Shown here: positions 1 to 7,259 of the stretch, piece by piece | Layout: the number at the start of each line of letters is the position of its first letter | Numbering within the stretch: the first letter of the stretch is position 1 | NCBI GenBank assembly: GCA_050012535.1 | Contig: JBEKGZ010000025.1 | Span: forward strand, 1-16,864 | Direction of reading: 5' to 3' | From: CAVPLU01 sp050012535 | Lineage (GTDB): Archaea > Thermoproteota > Bathyarchaeia > 40CM-2-53-6 | DNA: 16,864 bases | Notes under the pieces: generated by a model | Told to the model about the DNA's origin: nothing | Seen by the model: the letters and a program-made list of their open reading frames with translations, nothing else | Databases searched by the model: none | Program-made: the position numbers and the translations under genes

Positions 1-1125
1 GAGTGTCGCCGAGAAGGCTTCTCTTTCCTTCCGCTTGGCTTCAAGTAGATCAGCAACTTCGGAGAGTCGGCCTCTGCTGTTTGCCAGATCCGATTTGGAC
101 TTTGCAACTGCTTGATCCGCCTGCTCTATGCGTTTCTCGAGATCTCCTTTCTGAAGTTCGAGTGATCTCGTCGTCCTCTTGGATGATTCAATCTCAGCCC
201 TGAGACCTGCAATGTTCGCGTTCACATCTCCGAGGCTGCGTTCCGTCTTGAACAGGTCAGCGCTACCCTTGTCGACGACAGTCTCCTCGTAGTTCTGACG
301 TTCCGACTCGACCATTGTCCTTTCTTTAGTAATATCATCCTTCTTTGTCTTGATCTGTTCGATGGTTTGCTCTTTGTCGGCTACCTCTTTCCGGAGATCA
401 GCTATCTCAGTTTGGATTTCGGCTATCCTGTGAGAGGTCAGTTGTGCTTGGAGTTTGCTGGTCTCTTTCTTCAGTTGCTGAGACCTCAGGTAGTCGTTTC
501 TTTCTTTCTCCAAGGCTTCGACTCTGAGGCGAACCTCGTCGGTTCGCGCCGATGCCACCTTAATGTTTAGATCCGCTTGCTGGAGTTGGATCTCTGATTC
601 TGCCTTCTTGGAGTCGTAGACGGCGATGCCTATCATGTCCTCGATAATCTTCCGCCGTTCTTCATGGGTCACTTCAGCGAGTCTCGTGATCGCATGCTGC
701 TGGACGATGTTGTGGCCTGAAACCTGGATGTCGGCAGACGAGAGGATGTCAGTGAGTTGCTTTCTTGAAACGCGCCGTCCATTCAGTCGATAGACGCCCT
801 CTCCGCCTCTTCTGAATTCCCTTGAGATCGTGACTAGGTCCGCATCCACCGGGAGACGGCGATCCGCGTTATCGAACTGGATTGCGACATAGGCAGATTT
901 CGTTGTAGCATGAGGGGATCCTCTGTGAATGAGGTCGGTGATCGTTCCGCCTCTGAGTTCTTTGGCACTCAGTTCTCCTAGTGCGAACTTCACTGAATCG
1001 ATTACGTTGCTCTTCCCCGAACCATTCGGGCCCGTAACTACAGTTAGGCCTCGATCTAGGGTTAGGGACACCTTCTTCCCGAAGGTCTTGAAACCTCTAA
1101 GATCAATTCTGCGAATGTAAACCAA
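1..1125 (-). CDS. smc: Chromosome segregation protein SMC, N-terminal part (runs off left edge)
   Basis: The 375 codons visible encode the N-terminal ATPase lobe and the first coiled-coil arm of an SMC protein; hinge, second arm and C-terminal lobe lie beyond base 1. Residues 1-60 carry the family start (LRGFKTFGKK near residue 9) and Walker A GPNGSGKS at about 32-39. A Q-loop region GHNIVQQHAIT lies near 137-147 and the conserved EERRKIIEDMIGI stretch at about 155-167. From about residue 172 the chain is Lys/Glu/Gln-rich heptad-like coiled coil. SMC dimers organise and segregate chromosomes by ATP-driven DNA loop handling in the nucleoid. The start is TTG at 1125: an in-frame TAG lies two codons upstream (1131-1129), so no longer start is possible. 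A TATA-like box about 26 bases upstream would make the transcript nearly leaderless. No ScpA/ScpB partner is visible. Identification is firm; only the partial extent is limiting. Confidence 0.95.
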   Translation of the reverse strand, partial: MVYIRRIDLRGFKTFGKKVSLTLDRGLTVVTGPNGSGKSNVIDSVKFALGELSAKELRGGTITDLIHRGSPHATTKSAYVAIQFDNADRRLPVDADLVTISREFRRGGEGVYRLNGRRVSRKQLTDILSSADIQVSGHNIVQQHAITRLAEVTHEERRKIIEDMIGIAVYDSKKAESEIQLQQADLNIKVASARTDEVRLRVEALEKERNDYLRSQQLKKETSKLQAQLTSHRIAEIQTEIADLRKEVADKEQTIEQIKTKKDDITKERTMVESERQNYEETVVDKGSADLFKTERSLGDVNANIAGLRAEIESSKRTTRSLELQKGDLEKRIEQADQAVAKSKSDLANSRGRLSEVADLLEAKRKEREAFSATL

Positions 1126-1145
1126 GAGCTAACCGATCCCGCCGT

Positions 1146-1156
1146 GCTATACTAGG
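1146..1156 (-). promoter_or_regulatory. Possible TATA box of smc
   Basis: On the minus strand this reads CCTAGTATAGC, centred about 26 bases before the TTG start of smc. That is the distance from an archaeal TATA box to its transcription start, so the smc message could be leaderless or nearly so. A second candidate, CTTTATCT near 1215-1222, is about 90 bases upstream. The rest of 1126-1294 holds no gene that I can see, only the perfect palindrome GTCAATTGAC at 1186-1195. Confidence 0.35.
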
Positions 1157-1294
1157 CCTTCGAGACTAGACGCTCATGCTGTACTGTCAATTGACTTCAA
1201 TCCGTATCGTATGTGAGATAAAGCTTGACGCGCGCTCTGGAAGCTCACAACCCCATATGTTCACGCCAGACTGACTTCGAGAAAGCGTATGCGG

Positions 1295-2077
1295 CTAGCG
1301 TCCAAACCTTCTCTGGCGCATCTGGTAAGTTCGTACAGCTCTAAGTAAATCTATTCTCCGAAACTCCGGCCAATATACATCCAAAAAGCAAAATTCACTG
1401 TAGGCCGACTGCCATAGGAGGAAGCCGCTCAGCCGCTCTTCCCCGGATGTGCGTATGATGAGATCGGGATAGGGGTTTGGAAGATGGGCTGTGTAGAGGT
1501 ATTTCATGAAGAACTGTTCGTCTATCTCCTCCGGCTTGGCTGAGCCAGCTTGAATATCGCCCGCAATCTTGCGCGCGGCATCAATAATCTCAGTTCTTCC
1601 ACCATATGCAAGGGCGATGTTGAGGTAGTGCTTCTGGTATGACGCCGTTGCTTCTTCGATCTCCAAAAGGGCTTCCTGCAGGCGTTCTGGCAGCAGATCT
1701 AGGCGGCCAAGGGCTTTGACCCTTACTTGGTTCTTATGCAGCCTCTGATCTTTCAGTAACCTCCTTGCCTCTTCTTCGATTATGTTGAATATGGTGTCGA
1801 CCTCGTCTCTTGGTCGGCTGAAGTTCTCCATTGAGAAGACGTACAGTGTGATCGTCTTGATATCGAGGTCGAGGCACCATTCGAGGAAGTGCTCACTGGT
1901 TCTTGCCCCGAATCGGTGGCCATCGTAGAGTATGCCTGAACGCGCGATCGCCCACCGTCTATTCCCATCGAGTATGATACCCACGTGCTCGGGGATCGGT
2001 TGTTTCCTAACCTGTTCGCTAAGCCACTTTTCATAGAAAACGTAGGCCCCGATCGCTCTCAGGAAGCCTTCAAGCAT
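1295..2077 (-). CDS. uppS: cis-Polyprenyl diphosphate synthase (UppS family)
   Basis: 260 residues, normal for the family. This membrane-associated enzyme condenses isopentenyl diphosphate units in cis onto an allylic primer to make the long polyprenyl diphosphate that, as a phosphate, carries glycans for archaeal glycosylation. All family motifs are in order: HVGIILDGNRRWA at about 31-43 with catalytic Asp37, GHRFG at 53-57, LYVFSMENFSRP at 78-89, IALAYGGRTEI at 154-164, and PDLIIRTSGE at 204-213 followed by RLSGFLLWQ and the Y-x-E-x-x-F and WPEF elements near the C-terminus. ATG at 2077 lies only six bases after the stop of the phosphorylase gene, so the two are almost certainly co-transcribed. 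The gene ends in TAG. Chain length of the product cannot be read from the sequence. Confidence 0.95.
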   Translation of the reverse strand: MLEGFLRAIGAYVFYEKWLSEQVRKQPIPEHVGIILDGNRRWAIARSGILYDGHRFGARTSEHFLEWCLDLDIKTITLYVFSMENFSRPRDEVDTIFNIIEEEARRLLKDQRLHKNQVRVKALGRLDLLPERLQEALLEIEEATASYQKHYLNIALAYGGRTEIIDAARKIAGDIQAGSAKPEEIDEQFFMKYLYTAHLPNPYPDLIIRTSGEERLSGFLLWQSAYSEFCFLDVYWPEFRRIDLLRAVRTYQMRQRRFGR

Positions 2078-2083
2078 GACTTC

Positions 2084-2866
2084 TCACGTCGCACTTGCTT
2101 GCGAAAGAGCCCTCCCGCATTTGCAGCTTCGCACAGTCGGAATCTCTGGAATTGCGTCTCTGAGCAGCGATTCGATCTCTGACATGACCTTTCTGGCCAA
2201 TTCGACAACCTCGGATGCCGTTAGCGCTTTCTGGAGTCCTGCTGCCATATTCGTCACGAAGCAGACTGCTCCATAGCACATCTCAAGTTCGCGCGCAAGA
2301 AACGCTTCCGGCGCAGATGTCATTCCCACAATATCGCACCCCGCATTTCTCATCATCCTAATCTCAGCAGGTGTCTCATAGCGTGGCCCATCTGTGCAGG
2401 CAAGCACACTCTCGTTCCAGACTTTCCGAGACGAACGCTTAGAGGCGTCAGTCAGCGTTTTGCGTATCTCCGGACAGTAAACATCAGTCACGTCAACATG
2501 GACGACAGGTTCCGAATCGTAAAAGGTTTGCACCCTTAACCTCGTAAAATCCACTATGTCTACCGGAATCGCAAGGTCACCAGGTCGGTAGCTTTCTCTC
2601 ATTGCTCCAACAGCATTCGTTGCAATTATCCTTTCGACCCCAAGTTGCTTCAGGCCCCACAAATTAGCTCGATAGTTCACCTTGTGGGGCGGCGATTCGT
2701 GACCAGCTCCATGCCTGGGAAGGAAGGCGACAGGAATCCCATCGACTTGGCCTATTGTGATGTCTGGAGATGCCCCATACGGGGTCTCTACTCGCTTCGT
2801 CTCTCCTTGGCCAATCAGCTTCTCGAATCCCGAGCCGCCGATTAGGCCTATCCTGACACTAGACAA
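2084..2866 (-). CDS. mtnP: S-methyl-5'-thioadenosine / purine nucleoside phosphorylase (MTAP/PNP family)
   Basis: 260 residues of the trimeric PNP/MTAP family, which phosphorolyses methylthioadenosine (or methylthioinosine or nucleosides) to a base and a ribose 1-phosphate, a cytoplasmic salvage step. Seen: IGLIGGSGFEKL at 6-17, the phosphate-binding FLPRHGAGHESPPHKVNYRAN at 48-68, ATNAVGAM at 82-89, TDGPRYETPAEIR at 158-170, the substrate methionine region VGMTSAPEAFLARE at 180-193 and VTNMAAG at 204-210. The position that is Asp in human MTAP seems to be Asn206 here, which leaves MTA, MTI or 6-oxopurine nucleosides open as substrate. The C-terminus has a Cys248-Lys-Cys250 pair, like the CXC disulfide of thermostable archaeal homologues. 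Start TTG at 2866 follows a GGCGGATG Shine-Dalgarno-like stretch. It lies upstream of the prenyltransferase gene in one operon. Confidence 0.92.
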   Translation of the reverse strand: MSSVRIGLIGGSGFEKLIGQGETKRVETPYGASPDITIGQVDGIPVAFLPRHGAGHESPPHKVNYRANLWGLKQLGVERIIATNAVGAMRESYRPGDLAIPVDIVDFTRLRVQTFYDSEPVVHVDVTDVYCPEIRKTLTDASKRSSRKVWNESVLACTDGPRYETPAEIRMMRNAGCDIVGMTSAPEAFLARELEMCYGAVCFVTNMAAGLQKALTASEVVELARKVMSEIESLLRDAIPEIPTVRSCKCGRALSQASAT

Positions 2867-2920
2867 GAGACATCCGCCGAAGCGATTCCGTATCCTACGA
2901 GCAGGACACAGGACGCGAGA

Positions 2921-2928
2921 ATATAAGG
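2921..2928 (-). promoter_or_regulatory. TATA box of the phosphorylase-prenyltransferase operon
   Basis: The minus strand reads CTCCTTATATTCTCG here, with core CTTATAT about 57 bases before the TTG of the phosphorylase. It falls in the 79-base gap after the coiled-coil gene, which suggests the pair has its own promoter with a leader of about 30 bases. Confidence 0.55.
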
Positions 2929-2945
2929 AGTGCCAGCGTGGGCGG

Positions 2946-3863
2946 CTAGATCGCGCCTTTCTCCATCAGCGCCTTGAATTCCTCAAGAGACAACCTCTTT
3001 CCTTGCCCCAGCTTCTCGGCGCCAGATTTCTCAAGCTTCTCTCGGACTTCTTGCCCTTTCCGAAGCTTGGCCATCGGTCCCGATTGGGAGATCTGTTGAC
3101 GCAACTCTCGGATCTTGACGAGGCTCATAACATAGTCCTTGTGAGCGCTGTCCGCACCCTTCAGGGCCTCCACGAAGGCTCCATGTGCTTTGTCTGCCTC
3201 AGCCTTAGCCGCCGAGGCCGAGGCAGCCACCTCAACCAGCTTCTTGTGGATGACCTCGCTCTCTTCTACAACCTTCGTCATCTGTTCGTGGTAAGACTGC
3301 GCCTGAAGCCTCTTACCACCAATCGTCGCCCTCGTGCCAACGATCTTGTCTCTGATAGCCTCTGCCCTCTTCGCGACAAGCACTTGTGCATCAAGTTCCT
3401 TTAGGCGCTTGATAATCTCCTTCTCACCCTTAGGAGTGAGAGTAGTAGTCTGCATCTTCCATTCTAGACGATTGAACTCTTCGACCGCCCTACGTGGGTT
3501 CCCTTCGATACGCTCCGAGAGCTCATCTGACCTGTTCCTGAGCTTCTCAAGCCTCTCCCTTTCAGCGACCGCAGCATCACGTGCCACGTTTCGAGAAGAC
3601 TTGAGTTCCTTGACCTTCCGATTAAGCTCGTCTCTCCTAGCCTTGAGGGACTTCACTTCGCCAATTAGTCGCTTGAATTCCTCATTCAGCTTGTTGCGCT
3701 GCTCAAGTAGTTCCCTAGCCTTCTGATTCAAAGACTCGCGCTGCTCAACGAACCGGACATTCGATTCCCTGAGTGCACTGATTTCCCGGAACAATGCGTC
3801 AGTATTCGCTGACAAGCCGCTCTGTACCTTTCGCCGCCTGTCGCAAGATACACGATTGCTCAT
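2946..3863 (-). CDS. Archaeal coiled-coil protein, COG1340-like
   Basis: 305 residues, nearly all predicted coiled coil and very rich in Lys, Arg, Glu and Leu. It resembles the archaeal COG1340 family of uncharacterised coiled-coil proteins (sometimes labelled phosphoserine phosphatase without good reason). Family-like features are the helix running from about residue 25 to 110 (RFVEQRESLNQKARELLEQ near 37-55), the short break FNRLEWKMQTTTLTPKGEKE near 129-148 between two coils, and the C-terminal signature RLSLEEFKALMEKG shortly before the stop. It has no signal peptide or membrane segment, so it should be cytoplasmic. ATG at 3863 is the start; the first 25 residues are Arg/Ser-rich and less certain. 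It follows the synthetase beta subunit by 97 bases. No enzymatic residue can be named; a structural or scaffold role is only inference. Confidence 0.85.
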   Translation of the reverse strand: MSNRVSCDRRRKVQSGLSANTDALFREISALRESNVRFVEQRESLNQKARELLEQRNKLNEEFKRLIGEVKSLKARRDELNRKVKELKSSRNVARDAAVAERERLEKLRNRSDELSERIEGNPRRAVEEFNRLEWKMQTTTLTPKGEKEIIKRLKELDAQVLVAKRAEAIRDKIVGTRATIGGKRLQAQSYHEQMTKVVEESEVIHKKLVEVAASASAAKAEADKAHGAFVEALKGADSAHKDYVMSLVKIRELRQQISQSGPMAKLRKGQEVREKLEKSGAEKLGQGKRLSLEEFKALMEKGAI

Positions 3864-3960
3864 AAAACTTTCTCGAAACCCAGTTCACGGACCACATGCA
3901 AGCCTGACGGAGAAGTGTACCTTGCCCACATGCCTGGAGAACTGATGGTTCGGCGGACCG

Positions 3961-4668
3961 CTAGCTCGAAAGTAATATACGGGCGTCTGCCACCAAGGCC
4001 CCCCGTTCATATACTATCGTCGGGTTCAGGTCCATTTGAACAATCTGAGGGTTCTCCGTCACTAGACGCGACGCGGACAAGAGTATGCTGACTATTGCGT
4101 CTTGATCGGCGGGCGGACGCCCGCGATATCCACCAAGAATGGAGTACCCCTTGATTTCACGGATCATCTCACGTGCGTCACGTTCTTCGAGAGGGGCTAT
4201 ACGAAAGGACACATCTTTGAGTATCTCGACGAAGACCCCTCCTAGGCCAAAGAGAACCGTGGGCCCAAACTGAGGATCCTTCACCGACCCCACGATTATT
4301 TCCGTCGATTCGGGAGCCATCTTCTGCACAAGAATTCCCAAGATCCGCGCATCTGGTCTATGCGATCGCACGCTCTCCAAGATTCGTAGATAGGCAGATT
4401 CCACGCCATCACTTGAGGATAGCCCAAGCATGACCCCGCCTACCTCGGTCTTGTGGATTATATCGGGAGAAACGATCTTCAAGACAACCGGGTAACCGAG
4501 GTCACCTGCGAACGCAGCAGCACTCGTGGCGCTCGTGGCGACCTTGAAGCTGGGCGTAGGAATACCATACTCAAGGCATACTGCCTCGGCCTCAGGTTCC
4601 AGAAGGCTGCGACGACCTTCTGCTAGTGCCTTCTTGATTGTGGCCTGTACTTCCCTAGCGCCCAACAC
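3961..4668 (-). CDS. acdB: ADP-forming acyl/acetyl-CoA synthetase, beta subunit (ATP-grasp)
   Basis: 235 residues, full length for a stand-alone beta subunit. With an alpha subunit it converts acetyl-CoA (or another acyl-CoA), ADP and phosphate to the acid, CoA and ATP, the energy-conserving step of archaeal peptide, sugar and fatty acid catabolism. The ATP-grasp fold is clear: a short N-terminal helix pair (LLEPEAEAVCLEYGIPTP at 22-39), VVLKIVSPDIIHKTEVGGV at 61-79, VQKMAPESTEIIVG at 114-127, DPQFGPTVLFGLGGVFVEIL at 131-150, and the C-terminal QMDLNPTIV at 211-219 that supplies metal-binding residues. The start is GTG at 4668 behind GGTAGGT. A TATA-like element 33 bases upstream would give a very short leader. 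No alpha subunit is present nearby, so the partner must be encoded elsewhere. Confidence 0.9.
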   Translation of the reverse strand: MLGAREVQATIKKALAEGRRSLLEPEAEAVCLEYGIPTPSFKVATSATSAAAFAGDLGYPVVLKIVSPDIIHKTEVGGVMLGLSSSDGVESAYLRILESVRSHRPDARILGILVQKMAPESTEIIVGSVKDPQFGPTVLFGLGGVFVEILKDVSFRIAPLEERDAREMIREIKGYSILGGYRGRPPADQDAIVSILLSASRLVTENPQIVQMDLNPTIVYERGALVADARILLSS

Positions 4669-4695
4669 GAACCTACCGTGCTCTCCGGACTGTCC

Positions 4696-4713
4696 AACCG
4701 CTTTAATACGGTT
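4696..4713. promoter_or_regulatory. Palindromic divergent promoter between acdB and the TraB gene
   Basis: AACCG, then the AT-rich CTTTAATA, then CGGTT: a perfect 5-base inverted repeat around an 8-base TATA-like core. The core reads as a TATA element on both strands, about 30 bases before the GTG of acdB (minus) and about 65 bases before the TTG of the TraB gene (plus). It may serve both genes, and the flanking arms could be a regulator site. Confidence 0.4.
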
Positions 4714-4772
4714 GCTCGGGCTCTGTCCAGCGGGTCACAATAATCGCCTCACATCAGAACCTGGTTGAAATC

Positions 4773-5480
4773 TTGGAACAAGACCGAAATCTCCAGAGAA
4801 TCACAATTCTTGGGACCACCCATGTAGACAAATCCAGCGTTGAACGTGTCCGAGTGACCATTTCACAGGTACGCCCGTCTGTGGTCGCAGTGGAACTGGA
4901 CGAGGAGAGACTCTTCGCTCTCAGAGATCCCGATCGAGGCAAATTGGACTCTCCAATTCGTTCGGGATTGCTGCCATGGCTCATGGCTTTGCTTGAAAGA
5001 TCAGTGGGATCGCTGACGGAGGTCTTCCCGGGGAGTGAGATGCTCGAAGCAGTTGATGAGGCTGAGAGAGTTGGCGCGAGAACGATCATGATTGACAGGC
5101 CGATCCAATCAATTCTGAAGGAGATTCGAGAGGTTCCTCTGCTGGAGAGACTGAAGATAGGCTTAGACGTACTGGTAGCTCTCTTCGCAATATCCACAAG
5201 ACGGCAGACTACTCAGCTGAAGAAGTCGGACCTCGACGAGCTAATCACGGAATTCGAAACAAAGTATCCAACACTCTTTCGAATTCTAGTCAAAGAGAGA
5301 GATCGATACATGGCCGATAGGCTGCAAGAGATACTGGAGTCAACGACTGGCCCGGTCATAGCGGTCGTTGGTTTGGGTCATGTCAAGGGGATCAAGCAAC
5401 ACCTCGCCTTTGGTCGTCAAGCTCACAGCATAGCCGAATACGGCCTAAGGTATGAGTGGACTCTAAGATCGTCCTCTTGA
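4773..5480 (+). CDS. TraB/PrgY-like protein (soluble domain only)
   Basis: 235 residues with the TraB/GumN family pattern: RITILGTTHVDKSS at 9-22 (the GxxH motif, His17), VVAVELDEERL at 37-47 with Glu41, IMIDRP at 105-110, RDRYMADRL at 177-185 and VVGLGHVKGI at 198-207. PrgY/TraB proteins of enterococci block sex-pheromone activity and are thought to be metallo-hydrolases; the archaeal role is unknown. Many family members carry a C-terminal membrane region, but this one stops just after the second conserved His and has only a short hydrophobic stretch near 129-140, so it may be soluble. The start is taken as TTG at 4773; no ATG, GTG or other TTG occurs in frame upstream within the gap. It is convergent with the next gene, ten bases apart. 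Confidence 0.85.
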   Translation: MEQDRNLQRITILGTTHVDKSSVERVRVTISQVRPSVVAVELDEERLFALRDPDRGKLDSPIRSGLLPWLMALLERSVGSLTEVFPGSEMLEAVDEAERVGARTIMIDRPIQSILKEIREVPLLERLKIGLDVLVALFAISTRRQTTQLKKSDLDELITEFETKYPTLFRILVKERDRYMADRLQEILESTTGPVIAVVGLGHVKGIKQHLAFGRQAHSIAEYGLRYEWTLRSSS

Positions 5481-5490
5481 AAGAATACGA

Positions 5491-6147
5491 TCATGTCAAT
5501 GTTCTGACTGCAGCAAATCCGCCTCTGGCTGCATCCCACCATGTGCCAGCGAAAGCGATCAGAACCACGTCTCCTTTCTTCATTTTGAGTTGGTTCTTGA
5601 GCTGTTCGAATGCTGCAGGGTTGCGTTTAGAGAGCGATTCTGCCACCCCTGGGAACCTCAGCGTCTTCCCGTCAGAAAGGAACGTCACTGCGCCAGTCGC
5701 GCCCGCCTTGACAGCAGCGTCGCGTTGCTCGATTCCTTGGCCCAACTGGTGTGAACGTCCTGCAACATGGAATAAGATGCTCCTCGAGCCTAAGCCCAGA
5801 AGCTCTTGGTCGGATCTCCTGACGAATTTCAGGCGCTCTCGCTTCATCTGAGCGACCAGTTCGCGAAGCCCCTTTGAGCTGGCTCTGGTCCCCGCACGGT
5901 GCCTTACCGTGATCAGCCCGTCTCTCTTCATACGCGCGAGTACGCCTCGCGCAATACCTTGGGGCACGCCAAGCATTCGTGCCAAGCGATATCTTCCTAT
6001 CTCTCCCTCCGTTCTTAGAAGCCAGAGAATGAACACTTCCCGCTCAGGAAACACACGCTTCAGTTGCAATCGCCGTCCGCATCGCTTCGGCACCGATTGA
6101 TTGTTGCGATGTCGGATAATCCTTCTCTTCGAGGAGAGGATTAGCAT
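5491..6147 (-). CDS. Winged-helix protein, DUF4443-like
   Basis: 218 residues. Residues about 34-85 form a winged helix-turn-helix (EVFILWLLRTEGEIGRYRLA then LGVPQGIARGVLARMKRDGL), which suggests DNA binding. The second half (about 110-210) has a small alpha/beta domain with GIEQRDAAVKAGATGAVTFL near 138-156, a RFPG turn near 164-167 and KGDVVLIAFA at 191-200. This combination resembles the archaeal DUF4443 family, named from memory rather than by search. It probably is a transcription regulator whose C-terminal domain senses a ligand; none can be named. ATG at 6147 is used, but the first 30 residues are Arg-rich and low in conservation-like character, so a later start is possible. It follows the GPN GTPase gene by 28 bases and is probably co-transcribed with it. 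Confidence 0.75.
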   Translation of the reverse strand: MLILSSKRRIIRHRNNQSVPKRCGRRLQLKRVFPEREVFILWLLRTEGEIGRYRLARMLGVPQGIARGVLARMKRDGLITVRHRAGTRASSKGLRELVAQMKRERLKFVRRSDQELLGLGSRSILFHVAGRSHQLGQGIEQRDAAVKAGATGAVTFLSDGKTLRFPGVAESLSKRNPAAFEQLKNQLKMKKGDVVLIAFAGTWWDAARGGFAAVRTLT

Positions 6148-6175
6148 CGACTCGCGGGCAATCCCGTCCAGGTGC

Positions 6176-6913
6176 TTATGGTCGAAGCTCTTCTCCGCCT
6201 GTGAGCGCTCGGGTTATTGACGCGTTCAACTCGAGTAGACCCGCATTCGACTTCGCTGAGACTGGTATGGTCTCGAAGACTAAGCCTGTGGAGTGTACTG
6301 CCACAGCCAAATCACGGGCTATGAGCGAGCCCGCATCGCCTGATGTTGCTTCGAGCGCGTTTTCGAGTTGCTCTATTTCGCCAGCCCATTCGACTACTCT
6401 GTCCAGTTCTTCGTCAGAAACCAAGTCAGCCTTTGTAAGGGCATAGATTTGTGGTTGGCGGAGTCGTGCATACACTGCTGCTGCAAGGAAGAGGTTCGAG
6501 ACAAAGTTCATGGGGTTCCTGCAAAACGGCGCGTCCAGTGTGTACAGAACTGCTTTGGGTTCCTCACTGATGGCCTTGGAGAAGTATGGACCGCTTTCTC
6601 TAAACGCAAACAGTTCAATCTGGCCTGGAGTGTCAGCTAGCACGAAGCCAGGGTCTTCCGCCTCAAGTTCACCACGTATCTCCTCAACGTGATCCGCCGC
6701 AATATCAGAAGCCATTATGAGCGCACCATTTGGACCCAGCTTGTACTTCTCCATCAGCTCATCTACGTCTACGTATGCTCGAACATCAACATCAGGGTTG
6801 TATGGCAGAGCGGTTGCTCCTGGATCGAGATTGAGAATCATGACATTCTGTTCTGTGGAACGCAGGAATTCGGAAAACGACGCCACGAGGAGGGATTTAC
6901 CGGATCCGGCCAT
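6176..6913 (-). CDS. GPN-loop GTPase; true start probably upstream
   Basis: 245 residues from the first ATG. GPN-loop GTPases are dimeric SIMIBI-class enzymes; eukaryotic relatives help assemble RNA polymerase II, and the archaeal role is not settled. Seen from the ATG: P-loop AGSGKS at 2-7, LNLDPGA at 28-33, the family-defining Gly60-Pro61-Asn62, DTPGQIELF at 94-102, TKAD at 160-163 and SAK at 219-221. The annotated ATG removes the first strand and the leading Gly of the P-loop. The frame stays open upstream to TAA at 6991-6989 and encodes TKIFVIFVVG directly before this Met, exactly what the family has, yet it holds no ATG, GTG or TTG. A purine stretch GGAAGG (6952-6947) sits nine bases before an ATA codon at 6937-6935, so initiation at ATA is a real possibility. 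A TATA-like ACATATC lies near 6980-6986. Confidence 0.93.
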   Translation of the reverse strand: MAGSGKSLLVASFSEFLRSTEQNVMILNLDPGATALPYNPDVDVRAYVDVDELMEKYKLGPNGALIMASDIAADHVEEIRGELEAEDPGFVLADTPGQIELFAFRESGPYFSKAISEEPKAVLYTLDAPFCRNPMNFVSNLFLAAAVYARLRQPQIYALTKADLVSDEELDRVVEWAGEIEQLENALEATSGDAGSLIARDLAVAVHSTGLVFETIPVSAKSNAGLLELNASITRALTGGEELRP

Positions 6914-6919
6914 GCCGAC

Positions 6920-6937
6920 TACGAATATGACGAATAT
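6920..6937 (-). repeat. 9-base tandem duplication at the GPN GTPase N-terminus
   Basis: The minus strand reads ATATTCGTC then ATATTCGTA, two near-perfect copies in frame that encode IFV-IFV before VGMAGSGKS. Removing one copy gives KIFVVGMAGSGKS, the usual family spacing. It looks like a recent duplication, or an assembly artefact, in the first beta strand. Confidence 0.6.
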
Positions 6938-6991
6938 CTTGGTTCGCCTTCCCTGAAGGCTGGGATTCGTGCTGCTTCGAGATATGTGTTA

Positions 6992-7259
6992 ACTGACATC
7001 CGCAACGTGAAGACCGCCCGATACAGGAAATATGGAGGCGGGTGCTGCCTCTTCTCAGTCTTCATTTCTAGATGCCGAGGAGGCCGCTCGCGACCCGGAT
7101 TCTACAGTCATGAGATCCTGTATCTAGCCTGCCAGTCATTGCGGCCAATAGTGAATGTGCACGATGGTGACTCTTCTGCCTTCCCATAGCCATGTCATCG
7201 GAGAGAAGCCCCAATAGGGCGCAAGACAGATCGTTGTCGGTACCACGAGCACGGATCCA
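6992..7259. other. Divergent intergenic region, no gene recognised
   Basis: This 268-base region separates the minus-strand GPN GTPase from the plus-strand gene at 7260. It has no convincing coding region: frames on both strands are short (up to about 42 codons on minus) and match nothing I know. It holds a perfect 6-base inverted repeat GGCCGC (7082-7087) and GCGGCC (7141-7146) that encloses a TACAG/CTGTA hairpin (7103-7122). The arms do not make a tRNA cloverleaf. Confidence 0.5.

Noticed and set aside
2757..3404. 215-codon plus-strand frame opposite the coiled-coil gene
   Set aside because: It is antisense to a clear COG1340-like gene, has Arg/Leu/Ser-rich composition typical of a reverse-complement coiled-coil frame, and shows no motif.
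3334..3726. 130-codon plus-strand Ser/Leu-rich frame
   Set aside because: Antisense of the coiled-coil gene; poly-Ser/Phe/Leu composition is the expected shadow of Glu/Lys/Arg codons.
7078..7150. tRNA-like arrangement around a CAT triplet
   Set aside because: The GGCCGC/GCGGCC arms could mimic an acceptor stem, but the inner hairpin has a ten-base loop, and there is no T-arm with a GTTCRANYC-like sequence on either strand.
6689..7189. 166-codon plus-strand frame overlapping the GPN GTPase start and the following gap
   Set aside because: Its first part is antisense to the GPN gene and the rest has no recognisable domain. Cys/Arg/Ser-rich composition suggests a spurious frame.
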